Shown here: piece after piece, positions 35,505-45,988 of the stretch | How positions within the stretch are numbered: position 1 is the first letter of the stretch | How the letters are laid out: each line of letters begins with the position of its first letter | Assembly (NCBI RefSeq): GCF_004364805.1 | Contig: NZ_SOAP01000002.1 | Coordinates: forward strand, 558,001-622,000 | Direction: 5' to 3' | Length of the DNA: 64,000 bases | DNA from: Pelagimonas phthalicica | GTDB taxonomy: Bacteria > Pseudomonadota > Alphaproteobacteria > Rhodobacterales > Rhodobacteraceae | Position numbers and translations under genes: made by a program | The notes under the pieces: model-generated | Seen by the model: only the letters and a program-made list of their open reading frames with translations | What the model was told of the DNA's origin: nothing | Databases searched by the model: none

Positions 35505-35566
35505 TTTGGGCTCTAAATATCCCGGGGGAGTCTGCGTGCAGACGGGGGCAGCGCCCCCTCCCCCTT
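35505..35566 (-). repeat. 3'-UTR double-hairpin element, copy 2 (after nuoN)
   Basis: On the minus strand: GC hairpin GGGGGC / GCCCCC with loop GCT, a second hairpin GTCTGC / GCAGAC with a 2-base loop, then CTCCCCCGGGATATTTAGAGCCC. It starts about 60 bases after the nuoN stop and lies before birA. The second hairpin differs in sequence from those of copies 1 and 3 but keeps its pairing. Confidence 0.85.
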
Positions 35567-35624
35567 CATGCAAAATGACGCGCCCGATTGGACGCGTCAC
35601 CTCGATTTTCAGGTCAGTTTAAGA

Positions 35625-37067
35625 TCACTGAACCAATGTCTCGGCGGCCATCGCGGCAATGCTCTCAACCCCAAAGAGGTTGATCACGCCGGCGACCATG
35701 ATCACAGCCGAGGCCATGAGGAAACCGGACAGGATCGCGGATTTGCCGGTCTCCAGCCCTTCTTCCTGCTCCTCGCCGAAATACATAAAGAACACGATGC
35801 GCAGGTAGTAGAAGGCCCCGATCACCGACGCGATCACGCCAGCAACCGCCAGCCAGACCAGCCCAGCCTCATAGGCAGCGCGCAGCACATAAAACTTGCC
35901 AAAGAAGCCCACAAGCGGCGGCACACCGGCCAGCGAGAAGAGCAGAACCAGCATCGCCAGCGCCTTGCCCGGCGCGCGGGTCGACAACATGCCAAGGCTG
36001 TTGATGTCGGTCACTGGCTGGCCATCACGTTCCATCGACATGATAAAGGCAAAGGTGCCGATATTCATGGTCACATAGATCGCCATATAGATCAGCATCG
36101 CCTGCACACCCAGATGTGTGCCCGCGGCCAGACCCATCAGCGCATAGCCCATATGAGCAATCGAGGAATAGGCCATCAGGCGTTTGATGTCTTTCTGACC
36201 AATCGCAGCAATCGCACCGAGGAACATCGACAGCAGCGAGAGCAGCGCCACAACCTGGCTCCAATCCGCAATCGCCTGACCAAAGGCGTCAAACATCACC
36301 CGGGCAAACATCGCCATGGCGGCAACCTTGGGCGCAGTGGCAAAAAAGGCGGTGACCGGTGTCGGCGAGCCTTCATAAACGTCCGGGGTCCACATGTGGA
36401 ACGGCACAGCAGAGACCTTGAACGCCAGACCGGCAATCAGCAGCACCAGACCGATCAGCAGGCCCACGGTCACGTGACCATGTTGCGCGGCTGCGATGAT
36501 ACCCTCAAAGCTGGTGGTCCCGGCAAAGCCATAGGTCAGCGAGGCCCCGTAAAGCAGCAGGCCCGAGCTGAGCGCGCCGAGCACGAAATATTTCATGCCT
36601 GCTTCGGTGGATTTCACACTGTCACGGCGCAGAGACGCCACAACGTAAAGCGACAGCGACTGCAGTTCGAGCCCCATATAGAGCGTGATCAGATCCGCTG
36701 CAGACACCATGACCATCATGCCGACAACCGACAGTGCCACCAGCATCGGGAATTCAAAGATCAACATGCCGCGACGACTCATATAGCCTTCGCTCATCAG
36801 CAGCACACAAGCCGCCGAGGCGAGGATCACCACTTTGGCAAAGCGGGCAAAGCCGTCGACAACCAGCAAACCGCCAAAGGCGACATTCGTGCCCTCACCG
36901 GTGGTTCCGATCCACAGCGCCAGCACCAGGAACACCGCTGCCGTGGCCCAAGTCAGGGTCGAGGCGAGCTTGTCCTTGCCGGTATAGACCGCGCCAACCA
37001 GTGCGCCCATGGCGAATACCGAAAGCAGGATTTCCGGCAGGATGATATTGAGATCAGCCGAGTTCAT
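35625..37067 (-). CDS. nuoN: NADH-quinone oxidoreductase subunit N
   Basis: Proton-pumping, antiporter-like membrane subunit of complex I, 480 residues. About 14 hydrophobic helices are seen, with the family signature around [20 protein letters not shown] (about 285-304) and a conserved Glu in the [13 protein letters not shown] segment. GGGGGCGGGGGA precedes the ATG. It is the last nuo gene, 12 bp after nuoM, and is followed by hairpin element copy 2 and birA. Confidence 0.96.
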   Translation of the reverse strand: MNSADLNIILPEILLSVFAMGALVGAVYTGKDKLASTLTWATAAVFLVLALWIGTTGEGTNVAFGGLLVVDGFARFAKVVILASAACVLLMSEGYMSRRGMLIFEFPMLVALSVVGMMVMVSAADLITLYMGLELQSLSLYVVASLRRDSVKSTEAGMKYFVLGALSSGLLLYGASLTYGFAGTTSFEGIIAAAQHGHVTVGLLIGLVLLIAGLAFKVSAVPFHMWTPDVYEGSPTPVTAFFATAPKVAAMAMFARVMFDAFGQAIADWSQVVALLSLLSMFLGAIAAIGQKDIKRLMAYSSIAHMGYALMGLAAGTHLGVQAMLIYMAIYVTMNIGTFAFIMSMERDGQPVTDINSLGMLSTRAPGKALAMLVLLFSLAGVPPLVGFFGKFYVLRAAYEAGLVWLAVAGVIASVIGAFYYLRIVFFMYFGEEQEEGLETGKSAILSGFLMASAVIMVAGVINLFGVESIAAMAAETLVQ

Positions 37068-37079
37068 TCCCCCGCCCCC

Positions 37080-38636
37080 TTAATGATGGTCTGCTTCGGC
37101 GGTTTTCACCGGCGCATTAAAATCCGCCGCTGCAACTGCCGTGTCATAATGTTCAACCAGCGCCGCCACCGACGGGCCGATACGATCCAGGATCGGAGCC
37201 GGATAGACGCCCATCCAGATGGTCATGACCACCAGCGGCGCAAAGATCGCCTTTTCGCGGGTGGTCATGTCGGTGATGGTCTTCAAGCTTTCCTTGATCA
37301 GCTGGCCCATGACCACGCGACGATAAAGCCAAAGCGCATAGGCCGCCGACAGGATCACACCTGTGGTTGCGCCAGCGGCGACCCAAGTGTTTCTCTGGAA
37401 GATGCCCATCAGAACCAGGAATTCACCGATAAAGCCCGACGTACCCGGCAGGCCAACATTGGCCATGGTGAAGAGCATGAAGATCAGCGCATAGGCCGGC
37501 ATCCGGTTCACGAGGCCGCCATAGGCGTCAATCTCGCGAGTATGCATCCGGTCATAGATCACGCCGACACAGAGGAACAGTGCACCAGAGATAAAGCCGT
37601 GGCTGATCATCTGGAAGATCGCGCCATCCACACCCTGTTGGTTGGCTGCAAAGATCCCCATGGTCACATAGCCCATATGGGCGACCGAGGAATAAGCGAT
37701 CAGCTTTTTCATGTCTTCCTGCACCAGCGCCACCAAAGAGGTGTAGATGATCGCCACCACAGAGAGGGTGAAAACCAGCGTCGACAGGACTTCGGAGCCA
37801 ACCGGGAACATCGGCAGGCTAAAGCGCAAGAAGCCATAGCCGCCCATTTTCAGCAGGATCGCCGCCAGAACAACAGACCCCGCCGTTGGGGCCTGAACGT
37901 GGGCTTCGGGCAGCCAGGTATGCACCGGCCACATCGGCATCTTGACCGCAAAGCTGGCAAAGAAGGCCAGGAACAACATGGTCTGCAAACCACCAATGAC
38001 CTGTATGCCGAGGATCGAGAAGCTTTCCGAAGCAAAGTTATGCTTGAGCAGCGCGGTGATATCCGTTGTGCCCGCATCTGCATACATCGCCACCATCGCC
38101 ACCAGCATCAGCACCGAGCCAAAGAAGGTGTAGAGGAAGAACTTGAAGGAGGCATAGATACGATCTTTGCCGCCCCAAATGCCGATGATCAGGAACATCG
38201 GGATCAGACCTGCCTCAAAGAAGAGGTAGAACAGCACCAGATCCAGCGCCATGAACACGCCCAGCATCAGCGTTTCCAGCAGCAGGAAGGCGATCATGTA
38301 TTCCTTGACGCGGTGGCTGACATCCCAGGACGCCGCAATCACCAGTGGCATCATGAAGGTGGTCAGCATCACAAACAGGACCGAGATCCCGTCAACGCCC
38401 ATCTTGTATTTCAGGCCCAGCAGCCAGTCGCGTTCCTCGACCATCTGAAAGCCAGTATCGGACGCGTCAAACTGGAACAGGATAAAGAGCGAGATCAGGA
38501 AGGTGACCGATGTCGCAATCAGCGCCAGCCATTTGGCATTGCGGTCAACCGCCTCGCCCTGCCCGCGCAGGAACACGGCCATGATCAGCGCCGCCAGCAG
38601 CGGCAGGAAGGTTACAATGGAGAGCAAGTTACCCAT
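37080..38636 (-). CDS. nuoM: NADH-quinone oxidoreductase subunit M
   Basis: Antiporter-like proton-pumping subunit of complex I, 518 residues with about 14 membrane helices. The conserved segments [20 protein letters not shown] (with the key Glu) and [16 protein letters not shown] are present. It overlaps the nuoL stop by one base (TAATG) and precedes nuoN by 12 bp. The C-terminus is a short polar tail (KTAEADHH). Normal in length and motifs. Confidence 0.97.
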   Translation of the reverse strand: MGNLLSIVTFLPLLAALIMAVFLRGQGEAVDRNAKWLALIATSVTFLISLFILFQFDASDTGFQMVEERDWLLGLKYKMGVDGISVLFVMLTTFMMPLVIAASWDVSHRVKEYMIAFLLLETLMLGVFMALDLVLFYLFFEAGLIPMFLIIGIWGGKDRIYASFKFFLYTFFGSVLMLVAMVAMYADAGTTDITALLKHNFASESFSILGIQVIGGLQTMLFLAFFASFAVKMPMWPVHTWLPEAHVQAPTAGSVVLAAILLKMGGYGFLRFSLPMFPVGSEVLSTLVFTLSVVAIIYTSLVALVQEDMKKLIAYSSVAHMGYVTMGIFAANQQGVDGAIFQMISHGFISGALFLCVGVIYDRMHTREIDAYGGLVNRMPAYALIFMLFTMANVGLPGTSGFIGEFLVLMGIFQRNTWVAAGATTGVILSAAYALWLYRRVVMGQLIKESLKTITDMTTREKAIFAPLVVMTIWMGVYPAPILDRIGPSVAALVEHYDTAVAAADFNAPVKTAEADHH

Positions 38637-40738
38637 TAGTGCGCTCCTCCGGAGAACGTCATCCAGGTGATGAGAACAGCCATGCCGATCACCATGGCAA
38701 AGGCATAGGTGAAGATGTAGCCAGACTGGGCCTTACCGGCCAGCTTGGTGAAGAAAGGCACAACGCCCATGGCCAAACCGTTCAAACCGCCTTTGATCAC
38801 AGCCTCGTCGCCCTGTTTCCACAGGAAGCGGCCAAGCCATTTGGCAGGTTGCACAAAGAGGAAATCGTAGATCTCGTCAAAGTACCATTTGTTCAGCAGG
38901 AAGTTGTAAAGCGGGCGCTGGGTTTCGGCCAGTTTGACCGGCAGCGACGGGTTGACGATGTAGAACCAGTAAGCGGTCACAAAACCGATGATCATCGCGA
39001 TGAACGGGCTCAACTTGACCCAGGTCGGGACATAATGCGCCTCATGCAGCACGGTGTTTTCAGGCTTGATGTAAATCGCCGCCTCGCCCGGTTCGCCAGC
39101 CATGACATATTTCAGCTTGGAGGCTTTCGGATTGTCTTCGGCAACACGTTCGGCCAGCTCTTTCGCAGGCTCTTCGTAGTGGCCGCCAAAGAACTTCACA
39201 ACCTGGTTGGTTTTGCCAAAGAAGGAGCCATACCAGAGTGCCCCGGCAAAGACCGCGCCGACCGCCAGCACACCCAGTGGGATCAGCATGACATTCGGGC
39301 TTTCATGGGCGTGCTCATGGGTGTGTTTGTCACCGCGTGGCTTGCCGTAGAAGGTCAGGAACATCAGGCGCCAGCTGTAGAAGCTGGTGAACAGCGCGGC
39401 AATGACCAGCATCCAGAAGGCATAACCGCCCTGGCTGCCGACAAAGGCGCTTTCGATCACCGCATCTTTGGACGCGAACCCAGCAAAGCCGATCCAGCCG
39501 GTCAGCGGAATGCCAACACCGGTGATGGCCAGCGTGCCGATCATCATCGCCCAGAAAGTCAGCGGCAGTTTCTTACGCAGACCGCCATAATTGCGCATGT
39601 CCTGTTCGTGATGCATGCCATGGATCACCGACCCGGCTCCGAGAAACAGCATCGCCTTAAAGAAGGCGTGGGTGAACAGGTGGAACATCGCAACCGAATA
39701 GACGCCAACACCAGCGGCCACGAACATGTAGCCGAGCTGAGAACAGGTCGAATAAGCGATCACGCGCTTGATGTCATTCTGGACCAGACCAACGGTGGCA
39801 GCAAAGAAGGCCGTTGTCGCACCGAGGAAGGTAATGAACGCGGTGGCGTTGGGCGCAAACTCCATCAGCGGCGACATGCGGCAGACCAGGAAAACACCCG
39901 CCGTCACCATGGTCGCGGCGTGGATCAGGGCGGACACAGGTGTCGGACCTTCCATCGCGTCGGGCAACCAGGTGTGCAGGATCAGCTGCGCCGATTTACC
40001 CATGGCACCGACAAAGAGCAGAACCGCGCAAACCTCGGCCGCATTCCAGCTGCCCCAGAGGAAGGAAATCTGTGTTTCTGCCAGATAAGGCACAACAGCA
40101 AAAATGTCGTCAAAGTTGATCGAGCCATTGCCGTTGGGATCAATTTCCTTGGTCAGGAAGAACAGCGCAAAGATCCCAAGCGCAAAGCCAAAGTCACCGA
40201 CACGGTTGACCACAAAGGCCTTGATCGCCGCGGCATTGGCGCTTGGCTTTTTGTAGTAGAAACCGATCAGCAAGTAAGAGGCAACGCCCACACCTTCCCA
40301 GCCAAAGAACATTTGAACCAGGTTGTCCGATGTCACCAGCATAAGCATCGCGAAGGTGAAGAAGCTCAGATAAGCAAAGAAGCGGGCGCGATAGCTTTCC
40401 TCGCCCTCGCCGCCGAACTGTTCGTCATGCGCCATGTAGCCAAAGCTATAAAGGTGAACCAGAGCCGACACCGTGGTCACAACGATGAGCATGATCGAGG
40501 TCAGACGGTCCAGCCGGATCGACCAATCGGTGCTGAGCGTGCCGGATTCAATCCAGCGCAGGATCTGGATATGCTGAGTTTCCGGCCCATGGGTCAGAAA
40601 GACGATCCAGCTGAGCGCACAGGCCAGGAACAACAAGCCGGTTGTGACCCATTGTGCGCCACGGATGGAGATGAACTTCCACCCGAACCCGGCAATCAGG
40701 GACCCGACAAGCGGGGCGAATAGGATGATGCTTTCCAT
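38636..40738 (-). CDS. nuoL: NADH-quinone oxidoreductase subunit L
   Basis: Largest antiporter-like subunit of complex I, 700 residues, with the long lateral helix at the C-terminal end. The core signature is in [18 protein letters not shown] (about 150-167) and [20 protein letters not shown] His-rich cytosolic or periplasmic loop ([12 protein letters not shown]) lies near residue 465, and a 60-residue polar insert (about 495-560) includes [15 protein letters not shown]. It starts 3 bp after a 35-residue gene (40742-40849). Confidence 0.97.
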   Translation of the reverse strand: MESIILFAPLVGSLIAGFGWKFISIRGAQWVTTGLLFLACALSWIVFLTHGPETQHIQILRWIESGTLSTDWSIRLDRLTSIMLIVVTTVSALVHLYSFGYMAHDEQFGGEGEESYRARFFAYLSFFTFAMLMLVTSDNLVQMFFGWEGVGVASYLLIGFYYKKPSANAAAIKAFVVNRVGDFGFALGIFALFFLTKEIDPNGNGSINFDDIFAVVPYLAETQISFLWGSWNAAEVCAVLLFVGAMGKSAQLILHTWLPDAMEGPTPVSALIHAATMVTAGVFLVCRMSPLMEFAPNATAFITFLGATTAFFAATVGLVQNDIKRVIAYSTCSQLGYMFVAAGVGVYSVAMFHLFTHAFFKAMLFLGAGSVIHGMHHEQDMRNYGGLRKKLPLTFWAMMIGTLAITGVGIPLTGWIGFAGFASKDAVIESAFVGSQGGYAFWMLVIAALFTSFYSWRLMFLTFYGKPRGDKHTHEHAHESPNVMLIPLGVLAVGAVFAGALWYGSFFGKTNQVVKFFGGHYEEPAKELAERVAEDNPKASKLKYVMAGEPGEAAIYIKPENTVLHEAHYVPTWVKLSPFIAMIIGFVTAYWFYIVNPSLPVKLAETQRPLYNFLLNKWYFDEIYDFLFVQPAKWLGRFLWKQGDEAVIKGGLNGLAMGVVPFFTKLAGKAQSGYIFTYAFAMVIGMAVLITWMTFSGGAH

Positions 40739-40741
40739 GAG

Positions 40742-40849
40742 TTACCGCCCTTTCCCGGATTCATTGCGCTTGCTTCGTTGCAGCCAAACCACGATGGCTC
40801 CGACGACGGCTCCGAGCAGTGCAATCATGATGTAGTTTTCGCTCGACAT
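40742..40849 (-). CDS. 35-residue membrane peptide between nuoK and nuoL
   Basis: A short frame that fills the nuoK-nuoL gap: ATG 5 bases after the nuoK stop, TAA 3 bases before the nuoL ATG. The product has one hydrophobic helix (about 6-22, YIMIALLGAVVGAIVVWLQ) and a basic, polar tail (RSKRNESGKGR), so it should span the inner membrane with the tail in the cytosol. AAAGG stands about 10 bases before the start. Tight packing and the membrane-peptide pattern support it; there is no known homologue I can name. A role as a small supernumerary subunit of complex I is an inference. Confidence 0.7.
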   Translation of the reverse strand: MSSENYIMIALLGAVVGAIVVWLQRSKRNESGKGR

Positions 40850-40854
40850 CCGGT

Positions 40855-41160
40855 TCAGCCTTTCATCACGTTAACGTCTTCCACGGCAATGGTGCCGCGG
40901 TTGCGGAAGAAGCAGACCAGGATCGCCAGGCCAATCGCCGCCTCAGCCGCCGCAACGGTGAGAACAAAGAGCGTGAACACCTGCCCGACCAGATCGCCCA
41001 GATGGGTCGAAAAGGCCACGAGGTTGATATTCACCGCAAGCAACATAAGTTCGATCGACATCAACAGGATGATGACGTTCTTACGGTTTAGGAAGAGCCC
41101 GAAAATCCCGATGACGAACAGCACCGCTGCCACCGTCAGGTAATGTTCCAATCCGATCAT
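40855..41160 (-). CDS. nuoK: NADH-quinone oxidoreductase subunit K
   Basis: Small proton-channel subunit of complex I, 101 residues with three helices. The conserved acidic residues occur in [17 protein letters not shown] and [14 protein letters not shown]. The start at MIGLEHYL has AGGACGAGGGAT before it. A longer frame upstream is not homologous. It is followed 5 bp later by the 35-residue gene and preceded by a 103-bp gap with GC hairpins (GGGCC / GGCCC). Confidence 0.97.
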   Translation of the reverse strand: MIGLEHYLTVAAVLFVIGIFGLFLNRKNVIILLMSIELMLLAVNINLVAFSTHLGDLVGQVFTLFVLTVAAAEAAIGLAILVCFFRNRGTIAVEDVNVMKG

Positions 41161-41263
41161 ATCCCTCGTCCTTTTTGCAGCATTTGCCGCCTCGTCCAAT
41201 TCCGTAGCGGGCCAAAGAGGCCCGTCGCTTCGTACCATTTGGCCCCGCTTTCAGGGCCTGTTT

Positions 41264-41455
41264 TCAAGCAGCGCGGTTGCGTCCGCGCAGGCCCAGCCGG
41301 GCCAATGTCACTTGCGTCTTACGCCGGGCCTTCACCGGCAAAAACGCAATCATCTTGCCAATCACCCAGCCACCAAACATCAGTTTCAAAACCCAGAACC
41401 CCACATAAAGCGCCAGCCCATAGGGCGACAGGATGATGTCCCAAAGTTCGGTCAT
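41264..41455 (-). CDS. Small membrane protein, 63 residues, in nuo operon
   Basis: Two hydrophobic stretches (about 10-25 and 27-40, FWVLKLMFGGWVIGKM) followed by a strongly basic tail (KARRKTQVTLARLGLRGRNR). It begins in an ATGA overlap with the exported-protein gene upstream (41452-42006) and lies before nuoK. I do not recognise the family. Probably an inner-membrane protein with a cytosolic basic tail; association with complex I is inferred from position. Confidence 0.7.
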   Translation of the reverse strand: MTELWDIILSPYGLALYVGFWVLKLMFGGWVIGKMIAFLPVKARRKTQVTLARLGLRGRNRAA

Positions 41456-42006
41456 GACGCCGCCCCGCGGCTATCCGGGTAGTGCAGCTTGCAACCACAC
41501 ATGAGATCGACACGGTTTCTCTTGGCCATGGCATTCATCTCTTCGGCAGCGTTTGTCGAATATTGGTAACCGGCCGATTTTGAAACCTCGATTGCCTCTG
41601 ACAATGAGGTAATTCTATTCAAGCTCAGTGCGCCAACCGGTGCATAGAGGTTTTGGACCTCAGTCACCAGTTCGCCCCCCAAGACCTCCACAGGCGCATC
41701 CGGATCTGGAACACCCTTAATCTCGACAGTCTCCGATGAGTTGCAATCGGCCATAAAAAGGCTTTCCTTTATCGCGCAACCAGCGCTGTCAGCCCATGCC
41801 TGAGCGACAAGCCCGTCTCCTAGATCAACAATTTTACCGCCGGTCAAAAGCCGAGCATTCAAATTGCCAGCTTCTCGAAAACTGCAATCCGGGTTCGTCC
41901 GAACCGCTGGATCATGCAACCTTTGCCCCCAAGTCAAGGGCGGACAAGACAGTGCCGCCATCGGAATCAGGGTTGCAACAACCGTTATGATCGACTTGTT
42001 GATCAA
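41452..42006 (-). CDS. Exported hypothetical protein, 184 residues, in nuo operon
   Basis: A signal peptide is visible ([20 protein letters not shown]). The mature part contains several cysteines ([21 protein letters not shown] and LMCGCK), so it is probably a disulfide-bonded periplasmic protein. The CGC pair near the C-terminus ([11 protein letters not shown]) is unusual. It overlaps both neighbours by four bases: its start lies within the end of nuoJ and its stop within the next small gene. No family is recognised. Confidence 0.7.
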   Translation of the reverse strand: MINKSIITVVATLIPMAALSCPPLTWGQRLHDPAVRTNPDCSFREAGNLNARLLTGGKIVDLGDGLVAQAWADSAGCAIKESLFMADCNSSETVEIKGVPDPDAPVEVLGGELVTEVQNLYAPVGALSLNRITSLSEAIEVSKSAGYQYSTNAAEEMNAMAKRNRVDLMCGCKLHYPDSRGAAS

Positions 42007-42611
42007 AGGCCCTGCCCCGGTTTCACATCCTTGAGCTCCATCGCGGCGGCCGGATCGCGGTAGATCTGGGCCAGGATGTCTTGGCGTTTGACGTCCTTGC
42101 GGTGGCGCAGGGTCAGAACAATCGCGCCGATCATCGCGACCAGCAGGATCAGGCCAGCCAGTTGGAAGGCCAGGAAGTATTGATCATAGAGGATCAGGCC
42201 AAGTGCTTGGGTATTGTGGATCTCATCCGCGTTTGGAGTTGGCGCGGCGAGTTGCGATTTGGCGACCTCGGCGAAATCCCAGGCACCAAAGGCCATGGCC
42301 AGCTGCATCAGGATCATCAAACCAATGAGCAGCGCCAAAGGCAGGTATTTCGCCATCTCGGCCTTAAGCTCGGCAAAATCGATGTCCAGCATCATCACCA
42401 CAAACAGGAACAGCACCGCGACCGCGCCCACATAAACGATGATCAGCAGCATCGCGACAAATTCAGCGCCCATCAGCACGAACAGCCCCGCCGAAGAGAT
42501 AAAGGCCAGGATCAGCCAAAGCACCGAATGCACCGGGTTGCGGCTGATCACGGTGAACAGCCCGCCCGCAATGGCACCAAGAGCAAACAGATAAAAAGCA
42601 AAGGCGATCAT
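42003..42611 (-). CDS. nuoJ: NADH-quinone oxidoreductase subunit J
   Basis: Membrane subunit of complex I, 202 residues with five helices. The helix with the characteristic pi-bulge is in [22 protein letters not shown] (about 54-75). The polar C-terminal segment after residue 165 ([19 protein letters not shown]) is normal for the alphaproteobacterial type. It overlaps the CMD-family gene upstream by four bases and the exported-protein gene downstream by four. Confidence 0.96.
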   Translation of the reverse strand: MIAFAFYLFALGAIAGGLFTVISRNPVHSVLWLILAFISSAGLFVLMGAEFVAMLLIIVYVGAVAVLFLFVVMMLDIDFAELKAEMAKYLPLALLIGLMILMQLAMAFGAWDFAEVAKSQLAAPTPNADEIHNTQALGLILYDQYFLAFQLAGLILLVAMIGAIVLTLRHRKDVKRQDILAQIYRDPAAAMELKDVKPGQGL

Positions 42612-43012
42612 GTTTCATCATCCTTATTTTCAGCCATGACGGATTTGGCCAGTTCCATGGCCCGTGTCATGGCGGGAATTCCTGCGAACATCGACATTTG
42701 TGCGATGGTTTCGGCAATTTCTTCTTCGGTGGCGCCCGCTTCCAAAGCGTGGCGCACGGTCAAGCGGATCGGCGCTTCGGCCTGGGCACCTTGCATGGTC
42801 AGGCCCGCCAGGGTCAGCAAAAGACGCGTTTTGGCATCGAGCCCGTTCTTGGACATGCCCTTGCCAAAGAACATCTCCATCGCGTCTTTGCCCATGGTTG
42901 GCCAAAGCTTTTCAAAACCGCTGGGATCAAAGGAAGACATGGCCGGGTTAAAGGCCTTGGTCATCTCCTGGGCTTGTTCCATCATCAATTCAAACGGGGT
43001 TTTACTGGTCAT
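42608..43012 (-). CDS. Carboxymuconolactone decarboxylase-family protein lacking Cys
   Basis: A 134-residue CMD/AhpD-fold protein. The conserved helix pair [21 protein letters not shown] and [19 protein letters not shown] is clear, but the AhpD-type C-x2-C is absent and the protein has no cysteine at all, so it cannot be a peroxidase. It overlaps nuoJ by four bases (its end) and the exported-protein gene upstream by four. Its role in the nuo operon is unknown; the fold could bind a quinone-like or lactone compound. It is not an obvious complex I subunit. Confidence 0.8.
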   Translation of the reverse strand: MTSKTPFELMMEQAQEMTKAFNPAMSSFDPSGFEKLWPTMGKDAMEMFFGKGMSKNGLDAKTRLLLTLAGLTMQGAQAEAPIRLTVRHALEAGATEEEIAETIAQMSMFAGIPAMTRAMELAKSVMAENKDDET

Positions 43013-43548
43013 TCACTACCCTCCCCTTGAATAACCCCTGTTTGACAGGGGCCAAAGACAGACACGCGCGCGGCGAGCCAGTTCTCATCATTGAAAACGC
43101 GTGGTTCGAGGATCGACACCACCTCTTGGTCACCAAACTGAAACGGCGCGACGGCAGAAAGCCCGGTATTGGGGCCGCTGAAAGCAGCACCATGATCTTG
43201 CATCAACCGATCATGGATGGTGCCGATCATTGCATCGCTATCGGGGGCCTGCATGGTCATGAAACAGCTGCAAAACCCGTCATGGTCCAACACATCGACC
43301 AGAATTTCCGGGGCCATGTGCCAACCATTGTCGGTTTCGCTCAGACCGGCCTTAGCCGCCTTGGCATCCACATCTGCAAAAGACGGCGCGCTGCCCATGC
43401 AGACCTGAGAAAAGATCTGCGCGCGCATGGCCAACCAGGCGGCGCTGCCCTTTTCCTCGCTGGCCCCGTTCGCCGCCACAGCCGAATTGACCGACGGCGC
43501 ATGCAGCGCCACGGTCACAAGGGCAATAAGGGTGGAACGAAAGAGCAT
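43009..43548 (-). CDS. Exported hypothetical protein, 179 residues, in nuo operon
   Basis: A signal peptide is visible (about 1-25, ending AVAA). The mature part contains the C-x-C of DGFCSCFMTM and other cysteines (QVCMGSAP, GPCQTG), which suggests a disulfide-bonded periplasmic protein. It follows nuoI by 22 bp and overlaps the CMD-family gene by four bases. No known domain is recognised. Confidence 0.65.
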   Translation of the reverse strand: MLFRSTLIALVTVALHAPSVNSAVAANGASEEKGSAAWLAMRAQIFSQVCMGSAPSFADVDAKAAKAGLSETDNGWHMAPEILVDVLDHDGFCSCFMTMQAPDSDAMIGTIHDRLMQDHGAAFSGPNTGLSAVAPFQFGDQEVVSILEPRVFNDENWLAARVSVFGPCQTGVIQGEGSE

Positions 43549-43570
43549 CAGTCAGGCCTGTTCAGATCAC

Positions 43571-44065
43571 TTAACGGTACGGGGCGTCCAGTTCGAGGTT
43601 GCGGGCAATTTCCGCCTCCCAGCGATCGCCGTTCTCAAGCAGTTTTGCCTTGTCATAGAACAGTTCTTCGCGGGATTCGGTGGCGAATTCGAAGTTCGGC
43701 CCTTCGACAATCGCATCCACTGGGCAGGCCTCTTGGCAGAAACCGCAATAGATGCATTTGGTCATGTCGATGTCATAGCGCGTGGTGCGGCGCGAGCCGT
43801 CTTCGCGTGGTTCGGCATCGATTGTGATGGCCTGGGCCGGGCAGATCGCTTCGCAGAGCTTGCAGGCGATGCAGCGCTCTTCGCCGTTGGGATACCGGCG
43901 AAGGGCGTGCTCACCGCGGAAACGCGGGCTCAACGGGCCCTTTTCATGCGGGTAGTTCACGGTCGCTTTGGGCGCAAAAAAGTATTTGAACCCCAGCTGG
44001 AACCCCTTCACGAAATCCGCCAACAAGAAATACTTGGCAGCGCGGCCATAATCGATGTTTGCCAT
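43571..44065 (-). CDS. nuoI: NADH-quinone oxidoreductase subunit I
   Basis: Peripheral [4Fe-4S] ferredoxin-like subunit of complex I, 164 residues, carrying clusters N6a and N6b. Two C-x2-C-x2-C-x3-C motifs are visible: [12 protein letters not shown] (about 61-72) and [12 protein letters not shown] (about 100-111). The start is the ATG after GGAGACCAGTTG. Its first base is shared with the stop of the upstream acidic-protein gene (TGATG). Confidence 0.97.
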   Translation of the reverse strand: MANIDYGRAAKYFLLADFVKGFQLGFKYFFAPKATVNYPHEKGPLSPRFRGEHALRRYPNGEERCIACKLCEAICPAQAITIDAEPREDGSRRTTRYDIDMTKCIYCGFCQEACPVDAIVEGPNFEFATESREELFYDKAKLLENGDRWEAEIARNLELDAPYR

Positions 44066-44409
44066 CAACTGGTCTCCTCGGCTTGGGCCTGTATCTCGGC
44101 CTCTCGCTGTTCGGCTTCTTCCACAGAGACCTGCGGATCGCCGTTTTCATCATATTCTTCAAAGCTCGGGTCATCGGCTTCCTCAGCCTCGCCCGCACCT
44201 TCATCTGTTTCTTCGCCGACAACCGGCGCATCCATGGCCTCGGCCCCGGCGGCCCAGCGGAACAAGGCTGCGGCGATCTCATTCGCCTGGGGCAGCAGGT
44301 TCCCGTCTTCATCCGCATCCGGCAAACCGCAATCGCGCACGACAAAATCCGCAAGCGAGACCATGTCGATATATTTCGCGTCCAGCAGGGCTTGTTTCAA
44401 ATCACTCAT
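44065..44409 (-). CDS. Acidic hypothetical protein, 114 residues, between nuoH and nuoI
   Basis: A soluble protein. The first half (1-60) could be a small helical domain ([22 protein letters not shown]). The second half (about 68-114) is low-complexity and strongly acidic ([27 protein letters not shown]). GGGAGG precedes the start. It ends in a TGATG overlap with nuoI. It is not a known Nuo subunit; the acidic tail might hold an iron-sulfur or basic partner such as NuoI during assembly (inference). Confidence 0.7.
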   Translation of the reverse strand: MSDLKQALLDAKYIDMVSLADFVVRDCGLPDADEDGNLLPQANEIAAALFRWAAGAEAMDAPVVGEETDEGAGEAEEADDPSFEEYDENGDPQVSVEEAEQREAEIQAQAEETS

Positions 44410-44542
44410 AAGTACCTCCCATTGGCATAGGATTGCGCAACGCGCGCAACTCGCCGTGGAAACTAACACGTCCCGGCTGATCAGAGGTGACAAGTCGCCC
44501 CTGATTAACCATTGAAACAGTGTGTTTCCAGATCAGCACCAA

Positions 44543-45580
44543 TCAGCCCCCCACGGTCCAGCGGGCATAAAGGCCCCAGAACCAGCCAAACTTGGCCGCA
44601 AAGGCCACGAACACGACCCATACCAGCGACATTGGCAGGAAGACTTTCCACCCCAGGCGCATCAACTGGTCGTAGCGGTAGCGCGGGGTGATTGCCTTCA
44701 CCATCGAGAAGAAGAAGAAGACAATGATCATCTTGATGACCATCCAGAACAATCCGTCTGGCAGCGCTTCGATCGGGGACAACCAGCCACCAAAGAACAT
44801 CAGCGAGATCAGCGCGCACATCAGCACAACGGCTGTCAATTCGCCGATCATGAACAGCAGGAACGGGGTCGAGCTGTATTCAACCTGATACCCGGCCACC
44901 AGTTCCGATTCCGCCTCGGGCAAGTCAAACGGTGGGCGGTTGGTTTCCGCCAGAGCCGAGACAAAGAACAGGATCAGCATTGGGAAATGCGGGATCCAGT
45001 ACCAGCTCAGCATGCCCATGCCCTCTTGGGCGGCAACGATTTCACCAAAATTCAGCGAGCCTGAAGAAATGACCACACCAATGATGATCAAGCCGATGGA
45101 CACCTCATATGACACCATCTGCGCCGCCGAGCGCAGCGAGCCAAGGAACGGGTATTTCGAGTTCGACGCCCAGCCGCCCATGATCACGCCGTAAACCTCG
45201 AGCGAGGAAATCGCAAAGACGTAAAGGATCGCGACGTTGATATCGGAGATCACCCAACCATCATTGAACGGGATCACCGCCCAGGCGATGAACGCCATGA
45301 TGAGTGAGATCATCGGAGCCAGGAAATAAACAAAGCGGTCGGCACCGGCGGGAACCACAACCTCTTTGACCAGGTATTTCAGGAAATCCGCGAAACTCTG
45401 GGCAAGGCCAAAGAAACCCACCACATTGGGGCCCTTGCGCATCTGGACAGCCGCCCAGATTTTGCGGTCGCCCCACATCAGAAAGGCCAGGGCCACCAGC
45501 AGCGGCACAAGAACCGCCAGAATCTGGGCCACAACAACCAGGCCGATGCCTAGGTAGGTGTTGGAAAAGAAGTCAGCCAT
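44543..45580 (-). CDS. nuoH: NADH-quinone oxidoreductase subunit H
   Basis: Membrane subunit that forms the quinone cavity of complex I together with NuoB and NuoD, 345 residues with eight helices. Recognisable signatures are [19 protein letters not shown] (about 38-56), [20 protein letters not shown] and [20 protein letters not shown]. The start at MADFFSNT follows GAGGACCCG; an upstream ATG is not homologous. A lipoprotein gene precedes it by 7 bp. Confidence 0.97.
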   Translation of the reverse strand: MADFFSNTYLGIGLVVVAQILAVLVPLLVALAFLMWGDRKIWAAVQMRKGPNVVGFFGLAQSFADFLKYLVKEVVVPAGADRFVYFLAPMISLIMAFIAWAVIPFNDGWVISDINVAILYVFAISSLEVYGVIMGGWASNSKYPFLGSLRSAAQMVSYEVSIGLIIIGVVISSGSLNFGEIVAAQEGMGMLSWYWIPHFPMLILFFVSALAETNRPPFDLPEAESELVAGYQVEYSSTPFLLFMIGELTAVVLMCALISLMFFGGWLSPIEALPDGLFWMVIKMIIVFFFFSMVKAITPRYRYDQLMRLGWKVFLPMSLVWVVFVAFAAKFGWFWGLYARWTVGG

Positions 45581-45587
45581 CGGGTCC

Positions 45588-45986
45588 TCACACCATCGGT
45601 ATTCCGTTCTCAGCGCAGGCGGAAACGACGACTTCGGCGTCAATCGTTTTCAACCCACGGGGCAGCGCCGGCGAGATGGTGTAAACCGCATCTCCCTGCC
45701 AGAGGCCACCCTCTTCGTTTATTGTCGTGCGCAAATGACGCGCAAAGCCATAGCCACGGATCAGCGCATATTGTGCTGCCGCGCATTCGGCGTAATCGTC
45801 CACATCCGCGGCAAAGCGCGCCCCGCGCATTGCCACGTGAAAATTCACCAGATCCCCATCCAACAGGCGGGTTTCAACACCCTTATACTCCGGTGCAAAT
45901 GGCGCGTCGGCCTGCGCGGATTGCTCCGTGCAGGCGCTGAGACCGCTGGCCAGGCCAAGCAGAGATATGAGGGCGAAGCGACGCAC
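45588..45986 (-). CDS. Lipoprotein, 132 residues, between nuoG and nuoH
   Basis: The start codon is GTG, 2 bp after the nuoG stop (TAA-GC-GTG). A lipoprotein signal ends in the lipobox LSAC (cysteine near residue 19). The mature part contains two more cysteines (DYAECAAAQ and VSACAENG) and no known domain. It is anchored to a membrane and exposed to the periplasm. It is one of several such products encoded inside this nuo cluster. Confidence 0.75.
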   Translation of the reverse strand: MRRFALISLLGLASGLSACTEQSAQADAPFAPEYKGVETRLLDGDLVNFHVAMRGARFAADVDDYAECAAAQYALIRGYGFARHLRTTINEEGGLWQGDAVYTISPALPRGLKTIDAEVVVSACAENGIPMV

Positions 45987-45988
45987 GC

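Noticed and set aside
35568-38639. A 1023-codon open frame on the plus strand
   Set aside because: It is antisense to nuoN and nuoM. The product is His/Arg/Gln-rich without domains, the usual shadow of membrane-protein genes in GC-rich DNA.
38639-40723. A 694-codon plus-strand open frame
   Set aside because: Antisense to nuoL, same composition bias, no ribosome binding site or homology.
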